Part shown: one piece after another, positions 46,056-55,118 of the stretch
How positions within the stretch are numbered: the first letter of the stretch is position 1
Layout of the letters: every line of letters starts with the position of its first letter
Source of the DNA: Bradyrhizobium sp. C9
GTDB taxonomy: Bacteria > Pseudomonadota > Alphaproteobacteria > Rhizobiales > Xanthobacteraceae
DNA: 64,000 bases
Assembly (NCBI RefSeq): GCF_002532045.1
Contig: NZ_NWTG01000005.1
Coordinates: forward strand, 186,001 to 250,000
Direction of reading: 5' to 3'
Translations under genes and position numbers: made by a program
Notes under the pieces: model-generated
What the model was told of the DNA's origin: nothing
Databases searched by the model: none
What the model saw: the letters and a program-made list of their open reading frames with translations, nothing else

Positions 46056-46411
46056 GACGAGAATGCGCCCAGGCGTTCGGCGAGAGCGAATAGCCAGAAC
46101 AGCCCGGCCATCACGAGCGCGACGCCGACGGCAGCCGAGCCCATGTCCTTGACCCGGCCGATCTGCGGATCGTGATCCATGGTGAGGCGATCGGCGAGCT
46201 TCTCGATCGCGGTGTTGAGCAGCTCGATCACGAGCACCAGCACCACGGTTGCGATCAGCTCGACCCGGCGCATCACAGTGGCGCCGACCAGCCAAGCCAG
46301 CGGCAGCGACAGCACCAGTGCCACCACCTCTTCGCGGATCGCCTGCTCCGAGCGAATGGCGAATGCCAGCCCGTTGCGCGAGTTGATGGTGGCTCGCCAG
46401 AACCTCAGCAA
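46052..46411 (-). CDS. dgkA: Diacylglycerol kinase
   Basis: This 119-residue inner-membrane protein has the DgkA signature: three membrane helices and the active-site stretch ELLNTAIEKLADRL followed by KDMGSAAVGVALV. It phosphorylates diacylglycerol released in envelope lipid turnover back to phosphatidate. Its stop overlaps the GTG of the DAO-family gene. The upstream spacing to the DAHP synthase gene is 43 bases on the same strand. Confidence 0.9.
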   Translation of the reverse strand: MLRFWRATINSRNGLAFAIRSEQAIREEVVALVLSLPLAWLVGATVMRRVELIATVVLVLVIELLNTAIEKLADRLTMDHDPQIGRVKDMGSAAVGVALVMAGLFWLFALAERLGAFSS

Positions 46412-46454
46412 GTCACTGCCCTCAAGTCACCGCCCTCAAATCACTTGCCCCAAA

Positions 46455-47843
46455 TCACAACCCAGCGGCGGCCGGCATCGGTTTGACCTTGCCCGCGCGC
46501 TCCTGCTTCAGCAGCTCGGCGATCAGGAAGGCCATGTCGATCGACTGTTCGGCATTGAGACGGGGATCGCAGACCGTGTGGTAGCGGTCGTTGAGATCCT
46601 CGTCGGTGATGGCGCGCGCGCCGCCGATGCACTCGGTGACGTCCTGCCCGGTCATCTCCAGGTGCACGCCGCCGGCATGGGTGCCCTCCGCGGCATGGAT
46701 CTGGAAGAACGCCTTCACCTCCGACAGCACGCGGTCGAACGGCCGCGTCTTGTACCCGGAGGTCGATGTGATGGTGTTGCCGTGCATCGGATCGCACGAC
46801 CACACCACCTTGCGGCCCTCCCGCTGCACGGCGCGGATCAGGCCGGGCAGATGGTCGCCGACCTTGTCAGCGCCGAAGCGGTTGATCAGCGTCAGCCGTC
46901 CGGGCTCGTTGTCGGGGTTGAGCACGTCGATCAGCTTCAACAGCTCGTCCGGCTTCAGCGACGGACCGCACTTCAGGCCGATCGGGTTCTTGATGCCGCG
47001 GAAATATTCGACATGGCCGTGATCGAGCTGGCGGGTGCGATCGCCGATCCAGATCATGTGGCCCGAGGTCGCGTACCAATCGCCGGTGGTGGAATCGACC
47101 CGCGTCATCGCCTGCTCGTAGCCGAGCAAGAGCGCCTCGTGGCTGGTGTAGAAATCGGTGGCGCGCAGCTCCGGATGGCTCTCGAGATCGAGGCCGCAGG
47201 CGCGCATGAAGTTCAGCGCGTCGGAGATGCGGTCGGCCAGCTCCTTGTAGCGGCGGGACTGCGGCGAATCCTTCAGGAAGCCGAGCATCCACTGATGCAC
47301 GCTGCCGAGATTGGCGAAGCCGCCAGTCGCGAAGGCGCGCAGCAGGTTCAGCGTCGCCGCGGACTGGCGATAGGCCATCAGCTGACGCTGCGGGTCGGGA
47401 ATCCGCGCTTCCGGCGTGAAGGCGATGTCGTTGACGATGTCGCCGCGATAGCTCGGCAGTTCCACATCACCCTGCTTCTCGGTCGGCGACGAGCGCGGTT
47501 TTGCAAACTGGCCGGCGATGCGGCCGACCTTCACCACCGGCAGCGCGCCGGCATAGGTCATGACCACGGCCATCTGCAGCAGCACGCGGAAGAAGTCGCG
47601 GATGTTGTTGGCGCCGTGCTCGGCAAAGCTCTCGGCGCAGTCGCCGCCCTGCAGCAGGAAGGCTTCGCCGGCAGAGACCCGCGCCAGCGCCTTTTTCAGG
47701 CTGCGCGCCTCGCCCGCGAACACCAGCGGCGGAAAGGTCGCAAGCTGGGCCTCGACATCGGCCAATGCCTTGGCATCGGGATAATCGGGCACCTGCAGCA
47801 CCTTCTTGGCGCGCCAGCTATCGGGTGTCCACCGCTCGGACAT
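46455..47843 (-). CDS. Class II 3-deoxy-7-phosphoheptulonate synthase
   Basis: This 462-residue enzyme is the plant/actinobacterial-type (class II) DAHP synthase, the first step of the shikimate pathway. It condenses phosphoenolpyruvate and erythrose-4-phosphate. Family landmarks are [12 protein letters not shown] (metal Cys), [14 protein letters not shown], and [13 protein letters not shown]. The start [10 protein letters not shown] is standard. Length is normal. It is followed by dgkA and the DAO gene on the same strand, although they have no obvious metabolic tie. Feedback regulation by aromatic amino acids is known for the class. Confidence 0.94.
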   Translation of the reverse strand: MSERWTPDSWRAKKVLQVPDYPDAKALADVEAQLATFPPLVFAGEARSLKKALARVSAGEAFLLQGGDCAESFAEHGANNIRDFFRVLLQMAVVMTYAGALPVVKVGRIAGQFAKPRSSPTEKQGDVELPSYRGDIVNDIAFTPEARIPDPQRQLMAYRQSAATLNLLRAFATGGFANLGSVHQWMLGFLKDSPQSRRYKELADRISDALNFMRACGLDLESHPELRATDFYTSHEALLLGYEQAMTRVDSTTGDWYATSGHMIWIGDRTRQLDHGHVEYFRGIKNPIGLKCGPSLKPDELLKLIDVLNPDNEPGRLTLINRFGADKVGDHLPGLIRAVQREGRKVVWSCDPMHGNTITSTSGYKTRPFDRVLSEVKAFFQIHAAEGTHAGGVHLEMTGQDVTECIGGARAITDEDLNDRYHTVCDPRLNAEQSIDMAFLIAELLKQERAGKVKPMPAAAGL

Positions 47844-47989
47844 GAGGTCAACTCCTGAGCAAAAACCGCGACTTAATCGACGGGAAAGGTCGGCTTATAC
47901 ACAGCCGCCCGCCCTCCCGCTAGAAGGATTCCTGCAATCCCGTCAAACTCTTGCAGGAAAATACGAATTCGCATTTGCTGGACCATACC

Positions 47990-48916
47990 ATGAATGCCAG
48001 CCAAATTGCCGTGGCCCAAGCCACGCTGGACGACGTTTTTAGCGACGATATCGTCGTGCCGGCCGCGGACGGCTATCCGCTCGCCGCGACGCTGTTCCTG
48101 CCGCGCGGCCGGAAGCGCCGCGCCGTCCTGATCAACTCGGCGACCGCCGTGCCCCGCAAGGTCTATCGCGGCTTTGCCGGCTACCTCGCCCGCCGCGGCG
48201 CAGCGGTCTTGACCTACGACTACCGCGGCACCGGCGACTCGCGGCCGATGGCGGCAACCGGCCTCAACAAGCCGAAGTCGCTGGCCGGCTTCAAGGCCAC
48301 GATGGCGGACTGGGCCGCGCTCGACACCACCGCGGCGGTGAACTGGATGCGCTACCGCTACCGCGACCTGCCCTTCGCCTATGTCGGCCACTCCTTCGGC
48401 GGCCAGGCGCTCGGGCTGCTTGCCAACAACGCCGAGATTCCGCGCGCGCTGCTGATCGCCTCGCAGGCCGCCACCTGGAAGCTGATGGCCTCGCCCGAGC
48501 GCTACCGCGTCGTCGCCTTCATGAACGGCATCGGCCTGCCGCTGGCGCGCACGCTCGGCTATGTGCCCGGCTGGGCCGGCCTCGGCATGGACCTGCCGCG
48601 GGGCGTGTTCGAGCAGTGGCGCGGCTGGGTGATGCGCGAGCGCTATCTGCTCGACGATGCCACGCTTGCAGCGCGCGAGAACTTTCCGAAATTCAAGGGC
48701 AAGCTCCGCGCGCTCGCGATCACCGACGACACCTGGGCGACGCGGCCGGCGGTCGAGCTGTTGTGCTCCGCCTTCACCTCGATCACCCCGGAGATCATCG
48801 CGATCAGCCCGGCCGATGCCGGCGCGAAAGCAATCGGCCATTTCGGCTTCTTCCGCAGCGAGCACCGCGACGCCCTCTGGCGCGGCGCCGCGGAATGGCT
48901 CGAGGCGGAGGGATAG
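47990..48916 (+). CDS. Serine alpha/beta hydrolase (peptidase S33-like)
   Basis: This 308-residue hydrolase has no signal peptide. The nucleophile Ser135 sits in GHSFGGQALG, and YDYRGTGDS is the typical oxyanion-side loop. The family is that of predicted alpha/beta hydrolases with TTYRG-like cores. The ATG at 47990 is chosen because the preceding 13 residues are not domain-like. It is a monocistronic plus-strand gene followed at once by repeats. Esterase or lipase-type activity is likely; the substrate is unknown. Confidence 0.82.
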   Translation: MNASQIAVAQATLDDVFSDDIVVPAADGYPLAATLFLPRGRKRRAVLINSATAVPRKVYRGFAGYLARRGAAVLTYDYRGTGDSRPMAATGLNKPKSLAGFKATMADWAALDTTAAVNWMRYRYRDLPFAYVGHSFGGQALGLLANNAEIPRALLIASQAATWKLMASPERYRVVAFMNGIGLPLARTLGYVPGWAGLGMDLPRGVFEQWRGWVMRERYLLDDATLAARENFPKFKGKLRALAITDDTWATRPAVELLCSAFTSITPEIIAISPADAGAKAIGHFGFFRSEHRDALWRGAAEWLEAEG

Positions 48917-48934
48917 GCGTAATCGTCCCTCTCC

Positions 48935-49053
48935 GTCGTCCTGGCGAAAGCCAGGACCCATAACCACCGAATTTGCCTGTGAACGGGATCGCGGCCCGGG
49001 CGTCGCGCAACAATAAGCACTCGGGGTTGGGTCCTGGCCTTCGCCAGGACGAC
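48935..49053. repeat. REP-type palindrome doublet
   Basis: GTCGTCCTGGCGAAAGCCAG with CCCATAACCAC forms the left arm (48935-48967). The inverted right arm is GTTGGGTCCTGG...CCAGGACGAC (49026-49053). It matches the doublet at 10060-10182 in design. Confidence 0.75.
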
Positions 49054-49104
49054 GATGAATGTGTGGCGCAGTTGCGAGGCACACTACGCGTCTCAAATTC
49101 AGTC

Positions 49105-49226
49105 GTCGTCCCGGCGCAGGCCGGGACCCTTACGCCGCAGCAGATGTTGTGAACGGGATGCGTCGTTCCGGCGGTACCTAACAATTGGCAGTTGTGGTTA
49201 TGGGTTCCGGCCTGCGCCGGGACGAC
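49105..49226. repeat. REP-type palindrome doublet adjoining the structured element
   Basis: The left arm GTCGTCCCGGCGCAGGCCGG (from 49105) is matched by GTGGTTATGGG...GCCGGGACGAC (49194-49226). It ends 23 bases before the structured element, the same spacing as the doublet at 10182 has to 10206. Confidence 0.75.
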
Positions 49227-49249
49227 GCCGATGATGTGGCGCTGCCGTC

Positions 49250-49684
49250 GAGTCACACGTTCCCATTCTCGCGACATCAATCGCCCGAGCTCTGCTCTTC
49301 GTTTCGCGCTCTCTCCAATCAGAGGGCGCAGGGAAAGCCGGGTGCCGATCGCACCCATGGGTCCGGTGCAAATAAAAAGCACCGGAGGTCGGACCACAGG
49401 TGTAACCGGAAACATCCCGGCTTTCCCTGCGCGATGGGTTACGGCTTATACGTGCTCTCCCCGGTGAGACTGGGCTTGCTTGTCACCGCCCGTGCATGAC
49501 GCAATGCGTTCTGCACGAAGACACCTGCCGTGAGGGCGTCAGGACCACACGATTTCGCCGTCCGCCTCGCGTGCAAGTCGTCTCTCGCATGCCCGGCGTC
49601 CACCGCATCTCACCGCAACACTCCTGACGATGCGCAGCGCCCCTCGATCGGGTGAGACGGGCACATTGAACATCTGAGTTGGGT
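49250..49684 (+). repeat. Structured dispersed element of about 435 nt, copy B (candidate non-coding RNA)
   Basis: This is the second copy of the element at 10206-10641. The 16-bp long stem is identical (49326-49341 with 49417-49432). The inner hairpin is TCCGGTGC/GCACCGGA (49362-49369 with 49379-49386). The downstream hairpins are CGTGCA/TGCACG (49491-49496 with 49512-49517, inner ACGC/GCGT), GCGTGC/GCATGC (49569-49574 with 49587-49592) and CGCA/TGCG (49614-49617 with 49631-49634). Stems differ from copy A in sequence but keep pairing. Single-stranded blocks such as GATGGGTTACGGCTTA and CATTGAACATCTGAGTTGGG are nearly unchanged. Confidence 0.75.
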
Positions 49685-49836
49685 CAAACGCCAAGCGGAA
49701 TATTTTCCGCACCAGGAGTGGACAAGGGTGATCGCGTTGATTTGGTTTGAGAATTTCGCGCCTTGGCGCACGCCTTGTTGTCAACCCAGGTTACGCTTCG
49801 TACGATCCTGTCGATCTCTTCTATTCGGAAGCCGTC

Positions 49837-50230
49837 ATGCTTACGGACATCGTGATCGCGATCATATGCGTGGCCTTGTACTGGCGCTTCGCTGATCCCT
49901 TCGGCGAGCAACGCCGTACAGCCACGGCTTGGGGGACCGTCATCGATTTGCCCATGAGGGGAATAGCGATGCGCGTGCCGCATCCGCAAATTCGATTTCA
50001 GACAACAGACGGCCAGGAAGTGACTTTTTATCTCGAAAGTAGGTTCGAACGTCGCACTCTGGCCCGTTGGTCGTCAGACGCGGATCACATATGACCCGAG
50101 CGATCCGCAGAATGCGGACATCAAACACTCCGCAGGCCTAAAGATGCTTTGGCTCATTGGCGCAATTATCGCCACGACCGTGGTGCTGCGCATAGCCCTG
50201 GAAGCCATGGGGCTGCAGTTCGCGCACTAG
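49837..50230 (+). pseudogene. DUF3592-like membrane protein broken by a one-base frameshift
   Basis: Frame 1 reads MLTDIVIAIICVALYWRF, one membrane helix, then a conserved-looking QIRFQTTDGQEVTFYLESRF segment, and stops at 50094. The next frame from about 50063 continues in register with VGRQTRITYDPSDPQNADI and a second membrane helix, IGAIIATTVVLRIALEAMGL, to TAG at 50228-50230. Together they make a typical DUF3592 layout (helix, beta domain with YDPxDP, helix) of about 130 residues. The total is 394 bases, one too many, and one C of CCC at 50063-50065 looks extra. A sequencing error could also explain it. Confidence 0.72.
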
Positions 50231-50613
50231 GCGGCAAAAACCAAAGCTTGGTGTTGACGGCCGCGGTTGCAATCCCGTCCAAGCCCGCCGCCACTCTCAC
50301 ACCGCCGCGTCCCCGTTGGCTCGATCAGCAACAAATGCACCTCTTCCCGCGCGACGGGCCGATGCTCGACGCCTTTCGGTACGACGAACATCTGGCCGGG
50401 GTGCAGCGTCACCGCCCGATCGCGCAGCTCGATGTCGAGCACGCCTTTCAGCACCAGGAAGAAATCGTCCGTGTCGTCGTGCTTGTGCCAGACGAACTCG
50501 CCCTGCACCTTCACCACCATGACGTCGCAGGCGTTGAATTGCGCCACCGTGCGCGGCGACCAGTGATCGGCGAATGTCGAAAGCTTCTGCGAAAGATCGA
50601 TCGCATCGCTCAT
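50227..50613 (-). CDS. Cupin-domain protein with atypical C-terminus
   Basis: This 128-residue small cupin has the metal-binding motif HKHDDTDDFFLVLKG and motif 2, PKGVEHRPVA. ATG at 50613. The barrel ends normally at HLLLIEPTGT, where relatives continue VNTGD. Here the frame continues with Arg/Gly-rich residues (RRCESGGGLG) to a stop, and VNT appears 49 bases further on in another frame, so a 49-base insertion near the 3' end is possible. The stop shares the CTAG bases with the stop of the convergent DUF3592 remnant. The function is unknown. Confidence 0.8.
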   Translation of the reverse strand: MSDAIDLSQKLSTFADHWSPRTVAQFNACDVMVVKVQGEFVWHKHDDTDDFFLVLKGVLDIELRDRAVTLHPGQMFVVPKGVEHRPVAREEVHLLLIEPTGTRRCESGGGLGRDCNRGRQHQALVFAA

Positions 50614-50670
50614 GATGCCTCCGGGTCCGGGCCAGCCTGCCGGGCTCGTTAGCTCAGCCGCGCGACGCAC

Positions 50671-50880
50671 TCAATGCACGCCCCTCAACTTCTCCGGATA
50701 CGATGTCGGCCCGTTGTGCCCGTTGATCTCGCAACGCGCTTCACCGTTGGCGGCCTTTCGCGCCAGTAGTTCCCGTTCGGCCTTGTACCAGAGTTGATCC
50801 ATCTGGCCCGGCGGTTCGCCGGCGTCCTTCCACAATTCGTAGGCGCGGGTCCGAATCTCCTGCTCGGTTGGGCCTGTCAT
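50671..50880 (-). CDS. DUF2934-family small protein
   Basis: This 69-residue protein matches the DUF2934 pattern: EQEIRTRAYELWKDAGEPPG, a helical segment with a Trp, then DQLWYKAERELLARK. ATG at 50880 has GGAG 6 bases upstream and is preferred to 50895. It is 57 bases upstream of the cupin gene on the same strand. Members are short and of unknown function, and are common in rhizobia. Confidence 0.8.
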   Translation of the reverse strand: MTGPTEQEIRTRAYELWKDAGEPPGQMDQLWYKAERELLARKAANGEARCEINGHNGPTSYPEKLRGVH

Positions 50881-51357
50881 GAGCGGCTCCCTCAATTTGA
50901 GACATCAAACTGTTTGGAGTGGAACTGCCAGCATAGCGCATGGTTCCAACGCGCGCGAGATCGCCGCACTGGTATCGGACCGTCTGTGTACAAGCGCCGT
51001 TGCACGGGCCATCTGCCGGAAACTGCATTTGATTTGAGCGCGCGAGCAGCGGCTCCGACGAAAAGTCCCCAGTGGATATGCACGTCAGCAAAGGTACCCT
51101 AGTTCCCTCACACCAGGTGCGGCCGCCCGCAGCGCGCCGGTGTTGCGGAGGCAACCTACCCCTTCTGAGGTATGAAACCTTTGCGCGCTTCTGCAGACTT
51201 AAGATTATCAGGATTTTGCCATCACCTTCCTGGGGCTAGAGACAACGCCGCTCGCATGTATTTTAAGCGGGCGGCGTTGGGCTATCAGAGAGGCCCGTTC
51301 GCCGCTTCTCGTCGCCAGGAGAGCACCAGGACGGCAGCGCCGGCCTGCGGGCTACAG
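50881..51357. other. Intergenic region upstream of DUF2934 and downstream of gor
   Basis: This 477-base region has no credible gene. An imperfect inverted repeat, CAACGCCGC...GCGGCGTTG, lies near 51248-51282 and could end the gor transcript. The left part should hold the promoter of the DUF2934/cupin genes. Confidence 0.45.
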
Positions 51358-52743
51358 CTACTCCGCCGCCTGGCGCACGTGGCGCGCGGTCGGGGTGCGC
51401 ATCGTCACCAGCTCTTCGGAGGCGGTCGGATGCAGCGCGACGGTGGCGTCGAAGTCCGCCTTGGTCGCCTTCATCTTCACGGCAATCGCAACGGCTTGCG
51501 TGATCTCGGCGGCAGCATCGCCGACGATGTGGCAGCCGAGCACGCGGTCGCTCGCCCCGTCGACCACGAGCTTCATCAGCACGCGGGTGTCGCGGCCGGA
51601 CATCGTCGCCTTGATCGGCCGGAAATCGGTCTTGTAGATGTCGACGTGGCTGTACTGTGCGCGCGCCTCTTCCTCCGTGAGACCGACGGTACCGACCTCC
51701 GGCTGCGAGAACACCGCGGTCGGGATCGTCGCGTGGTCGACCTGCACGGGCCGCTTGCCAAACACGGTGTCGGCGAAGGCATGACCCTCGCGGATCGCGA
51801 CCGGGGTCAGGTTGGTGCGGTGGGTGACGTCGCCGACCGCGTAGATGTTGTCGACCGAGGTCTTCGACCAGCCGTCGACCTGGATGCCGCCATTGGCGGG
51901 ATTGATGGCGACGCCGGCGGCCTCCAGCCCGAGACCCCTGACATTGGGATGCCGGCCGATCGCGAACATCACCTGGTCGGAGGCGATGCTCGAACCATTG
52001 GACAGATGGGTCGTGTAATCCTTGCCGTGCTTGTCGACCTTCGCCACCGTGCAGCCGGTGATGATGGTGATGCCGCGCTTCTCCATCTCGCTCCGGACAT
52101 GCTTGCACACGTCCTCGTCGAAGCCGCGCAGGATGTTGTCGCCGCGATAGACCACCGTCACGTCAGAGCCGAAGCCGGCGAAGATGCCGGCGAATTCCAG
52201 CGCGATGTAGCCGCCGCCCTGGATCACGATCCGCTTCGGCAGCTGCTTGAGATGAAACGCCTCGTTGGAGGAGATCACGTGCTCGATGCCGGGAACGGCC
52301 GGGCCGTGATTGGGCGCGCCGCCGGTGGCGATCAGGATGTATTTCGCCGTCACCTTCTCGCCGGTGGCGAGGCGGACAGTGTGGGCATCTTCCAGCACCG
52401 CTCGGGTCTTGACGATCCTGGCGCCGGACTTCTCGACATTGCTGGTGTAGGCGCCCTCGAGCCGGGCGATCTCCTTGTCCTTGTTGGCGACCAGCGTCGC
52501 CCAATCGAACGAGACCTGGCCGATGCTCCAGCCGAAGCCCACCGCATCCTCGATCTCCTGGTGGACGTGGCTGCCGATCACGAACAGCTTCTTCGGCACG
52601 CAGCCGCGGATCACGCAGGTGCCGCCCATCCGGTACTCTTCGGCCACCATGACCTTGGCGCCATAATTGGCGGCGATGCGGGCGGCACGAACGCCGCCCG
52701 AACCACCACCGATGACAAACAGGTCGACGTCAAACTCGGCCAT
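51358..52743 (-). CDS. gor: Glutathione-disulfide reductase
   Basis: This 461-residue flavoprotein reduces glutathione disulfide with NADPH. GGGSGG at 12-17 binds FAD. The redox-active disulfide is Cys43/Cys48 in GGTCVIRGCVPKK. A central GGGYIALEFAG segment binds NADPH, and the C-terminal LHPTASEELV supplies the catalytic His/Glu of the partner subunit. ATG at 52743 is used; the longer frame to 52791 is not. A GC-rich hairpin repeat (52757-52780) lies just upstream. The neighbour is a DUF2059 protein. Confidence 0.93.
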   Translation of the reverse strand: MAEFDVDLFVIGGGSGGVRAARIAANYGAKVMVAEEYRMGGTCVIRGCVPKKLFVIGSHVHQEIEDAVGFGWSIGQVSFDWATLVANKDKEIARLEGAYTSNVEKSGARIVKTRAVLEDAHTVRLATGEKVTAKYILIATGGAPNHGPAVPGIEHVISSNEAFHLKQLPKRIVIQGGGYIALEFAGIFAGFGSDVTVVYRGDNILRGFDEDVCKHVRSEMEKRGITIITGCTVAKVDKHGKDYTTHLSNGSSIASDQVMFAIGRHPNVRGLGLEAAGVAINPANGGIQVDGWSKTSVDNIYAVGDVTHRTNLTPVAIREGHAFADTVFGKRPVQVDHATIPTAVFSQPEVGTVGLTEEEARAQYSHVDIYKTDFRPIKATMSGRDTRVLMKLVVDGASDRVLGCHIVGDAAAEITQAVAIAVKMKATKADFDATVALHPTASEELVTMRTPTARHVRQAAE

Positions 52744-52756
52744 GGGTACCTCTCTC

Positions 52757-52780
52757 TTCGCCCTCGCCCCGCAAGCGGGG
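52757..52780. repeat. Perfect GC-rich hairpin between gor and the DUF2059 gene
   Basis: CTCGCCCCGC and GCGGGGCGAG pair perfectly around AA. It belongs to the same REP-like class as the ends of 18730-18885. It might slow the polymerase or ribosome between the two minus-strand genes, but it lacks a T run. Confidence 0.6.
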
Positions 52781-52810
52781 CGAGGCATCACGGACGCTCC
52801 GAAAGCGCGC

Positions 52811-53344
52811 TTAGATATCCTTGCCGCGCTTCTTCATCTCGGCCTTGAACTGGCCGTTGACGATCACGCCGAACTGCTGCGCCCACTGCTGCATATATTG
52901 CAGCGATCCGTTGATTGCCGTGGGTTCCGCGGTCAAAAGCTTCTGACCGAGCGGGGTCTTGTAGAACGTCACGAGGTCCTTCAGCTCCTGCTCGGTGAAC
53001 TCGGCGGCGTAGATCTGCGCCATGCCCTCGCCGATCTCCTTCTCGCCGCCCGCGAACTGCTTGGCGACGATCACCGCCACCTCGTCGAGATCCTTCTGGT
53101 AGTTCAGATACTGCTGCAGCAGGCCGGTCTTGGTCTTCTCGATAATTCCCGGAACGGCGCCGGAATACATCACGGCCACGTTCTTCATCGTCAGGATTTC
53201 CTTGGCAGCCGCAATCGCCGCAGGGGTCGACTGCTTGACCTTGGGCATGGGAGGCAGCTGCTGCTGCGCCATGGCCGGTGCGGCCGCGAGCGCCAGTCCA
53301 GCCGCCAGGGCCGCTGCCGACAAAAGTCCCGAAAAACGCTTCAT
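52811..53344 (-). CDS. Exported DUF2059 protein
   Basis: This 177-residue protein has a clean signal peptide (1-26, AMA before QQQ). The mature domain (about 30-175) is the helical DUF2059 domain, with the QKDLDEVAVIVAKQFAG and FYKTPLGQKLL segments typical of the family. ATG is at 53344. It sits between gor and rpiA on the same strand. DUF2059 proteins are periplasmic and of unknown function. Confidence 0.88.
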   Translation of the reverse strand: MKRFSGLLSAAALAAGLALAAAPAMAQQQLPPMPKVKQSTPAAIAAAKEILTMKNVAVMYSGAVPGIIEKTKTGLLQQYLNYQKDLDEVAVIVAKQFAGGEKEIGEGMAQIYAAEFTEQELKDLVTFYKTPLGQKLLTAEPTAINGSLQYMQQWAQQFGVIVNGQFKAEMKKRGKDI

Positions 53345-53367
53345 TCCAAGTCTCCTTGCTTGCGGCG

Positions 53368-54066
53368 CTATCGCCGTTCAACAACCCGAATTCCCTGTGC
53401 GCCGGCCAGGACGGCGACGCTGCCGAGCCCGATGAACAGGCCATGTTCAACCACGCCCGGGATCACGCTGAGCAAATCGGCAAGACGCGGTGGGTCGCCG
53501 ATCCGGCCGAGATGCGCATCGACGATCCAGTGGCCGCCATCGGTGACAAAAACGTGACCGTCCTTGCCCTTACGGACGATCATCTGGCCGGACACGCCGG
53601 CCTCGGCGAACGCCCGCGCCATCGCGGCCTTCGTCGCGGCGAGCCCGAACGGGATCACCTCGACCGGCAGCGGAAAGCGGCCGAGCACGTCGACCCATTT
53701 GCTGTCGTCGGCGATCACGATCATGCGATCACTGGCGGCCGCCACGATCTTCTCGCGCAGCAGCGCGCCGCCGCCGCCCTTGATCAGATTGAGCGCGTGG
53801 TCGATCTCGTCGGCGCCGTCGATGGTGAGGTCGAGGTGATCGACCTCGTCCAGCGTGGTCAGCGGGACGCCGCAGCGGATCGCGTCCGCGCGGGTCGCTT
53901 CCGAGGTCGGCACGCCGATCACCTTCATGCCTGATCGGACCTTCTCGCCGAGCAGCTCGACGAAATGCTTGGCGGTCGACCCGGTGCCGAGCCCGAGCTT
54001 CATGCCGTCACGCACCTCTTTGAGCGCGCGCGCCGCCGCCTGGCGTTTCAGTGCGTCCATGTCCAC
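53368..54066 (-). CDS. rpiA: Ribose-5-phosphate isomerase A
   Basis: This 232-residue enzyme interconverts ribose-5-phosphate and ribulose-5-phosphate. It has [15 protein letters not shown] (phosphate-binding loop), the catalytic Asp region DGADEID, and [14 protein letters not shown]. Start choice lies between GTG 54066 and ATG 54060; GAGGGG lies about 10 bases before the GTG. Length is normal. It follows the SDR gene by 142 bases and precedes the DUF2059 gene by 23 bases on the minus strand. Confidence 0.94.
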   Translation of the reverse strand: MDMDALKRQAAARALKEVRDGMKLGLGTGSTAKHFVELLGEKVRSGMKVIGVPTSEATRADAIRCGVPLTTLDEVDHLDLTIDGADEIDHALNLIKGGGGALLREKIVAAASDRMIVIADDSKWVDVLGRFPLPVEVIPFGLAATKAAMARAFAEAGVSGQMIVRKGKDGHVFVTDGGHWIVDAHLGRIGDPPRLADLLSVIPGVVEHGLFIGLGSVAVLAGAQGIRVVERR

Positions 54067-54208
54067 GGCCGATAGCCCCTCGGTTGTCCGTTACGGGCGC
54101 GCCATCGGGCGGCCCGGCGGGCGCATATCTAGCCTCGATTCACGGGCAGGAATAGCGCCATCCGGGCCTGTCCAGCGCCTATTCGGAAACCTGCTCCGCG
54201 GGCGGTTA

Positions 54209-55042
54209 TCACGCCTGAAAGGCGTCGATTGCGGTCAAAATCGCCGCAAAACGGTCCTCAACCTCGGCCCGCATCCCCGGATGGGTGAAAACATAGAGCC
54301 GCTGCTCGCGGATCGCGGCCACGACCCGCACGGCTACCGCGGCCGGATCGAGCCCGGCATCGAGCTGCCGCGCGATCTCCGCGACCATCGCGGACGCCGC
54401 GCTGCCTGGCGCCAGCGCGCGGGTCGGCCCATACCGCTCGGGTCGGTTGCGCCCGCTCTCGCCGATCCGTGTGCGCACGTAGCTCGGACACAGCACGCTG
54501 ACCCCGATGCCGTCAGGCGCGAGTTGCCAGGCCAGTCCCTCCGACATGCTCACCACCGCGAACTTGCTCGCCGAGTACGGACTGAAGCCGAGACCGGCAT
54601 TCATTCCGCCCATCGACGCGGTGTTGACGATATGACCGCCCTGGCGGTGCCCGCGGATATGCGGCAGGAAGCTCTTGATGCCGTGCACGACGCCCATCAG
54701 GTTGACGTCGATCACCCAGCGCCAATTCTCGATCGAGATCTGATCGATGCCGCCACCGGCTGCGACGCCGGCATTGTTGCAGAGGACGTGGACATTGCCG
54801 AAAGCGCGGAACGATGCCTCAGCCGCACGGTCGACGCTCGCGGGATCGGCGACGTCGCAGACCACGCCATGAACATCGGCGCCGCCGGCCCGCAGCGCAT
54901 CGACGGCCTTGTCGAGCGCACCGGTTTCGATGTCGGCGAGCATCACCTTCATGCCCTCGCGCGCGAACGCGGTTGCCATGGCGAGGCCGATTCCACTGGC
55001 CGCACCGGTGACAAAAGCGGCCTTTCCGCCAAGTTCCCGCAT
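54209..55042 (-). CDS. SDR-family oxidoreductase
   Basis: This 277-residue short-chain dehydrogenase has GAASGIG at 13-19, NNAG after the fourth strand, and YSASK with the catalytic Tyr and Lys. The ATG at 55042 has GGGGGAGG just upstream, so it is preferred to the longer frame. Its C-terminal part is longer than FabG and ends with a helical tail. The divergent partner is the Gph-like phosphatase, 76 bases away. NAD(P)-dependent oxidation or reduction of an alcohol is likely. Confidence 0.88.
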   Translation of the reverse strand: MRELGGKAAFVTGAASGIGLAMATAFAREGMKVMLADIETGALDKAVDALRAGGADVHGVVCDVADPASVDRAAEASFRAFGNVHVLCNNAGVAAGGGIDQISIENWRWVIDVNLMGVVHGIKSFLPHIRGHRQGGHIVNTASMGGMNAGLGFSPYSASKFAVVSMSEGLAWQLAPDGIGVSVLCPSYVRTRIGESGRNRPERYGPTRALAPGSAASAMVAEIARQLDAGLDPAAVAVRVVAAIREQRLYVFTHPGMRAEVEDRFAAILTAIDAFQA

Positions 55043-55118
55043 CCGAGCCTCCCCCAATTTCACGACGCGCCCACATCTACTCTTGCATCGCGGCGCGCAG
55101 CCCGATAGCCAGAAACAG

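Larger units (their letters stand above)
48917..49836. other. Repeat-filled intergenic region
   Basis: This 920-base gap holds two REP doublets, the second 435-nt structured element and about 150 bases of unassigned sequence upstream of the broken DUF3592 gene. No other credible gene is present; the frames crossing it are read through repeats. Confidence 0.7.

Noticed and set aside
51248..51282. Inverted repeat CAACGCCGC...GCGGCGTTG as a strong gor terminator
   Set aside because: The stem is interrupted and no T run follows on the minus strand, so it is noted only within the intergenic entry.
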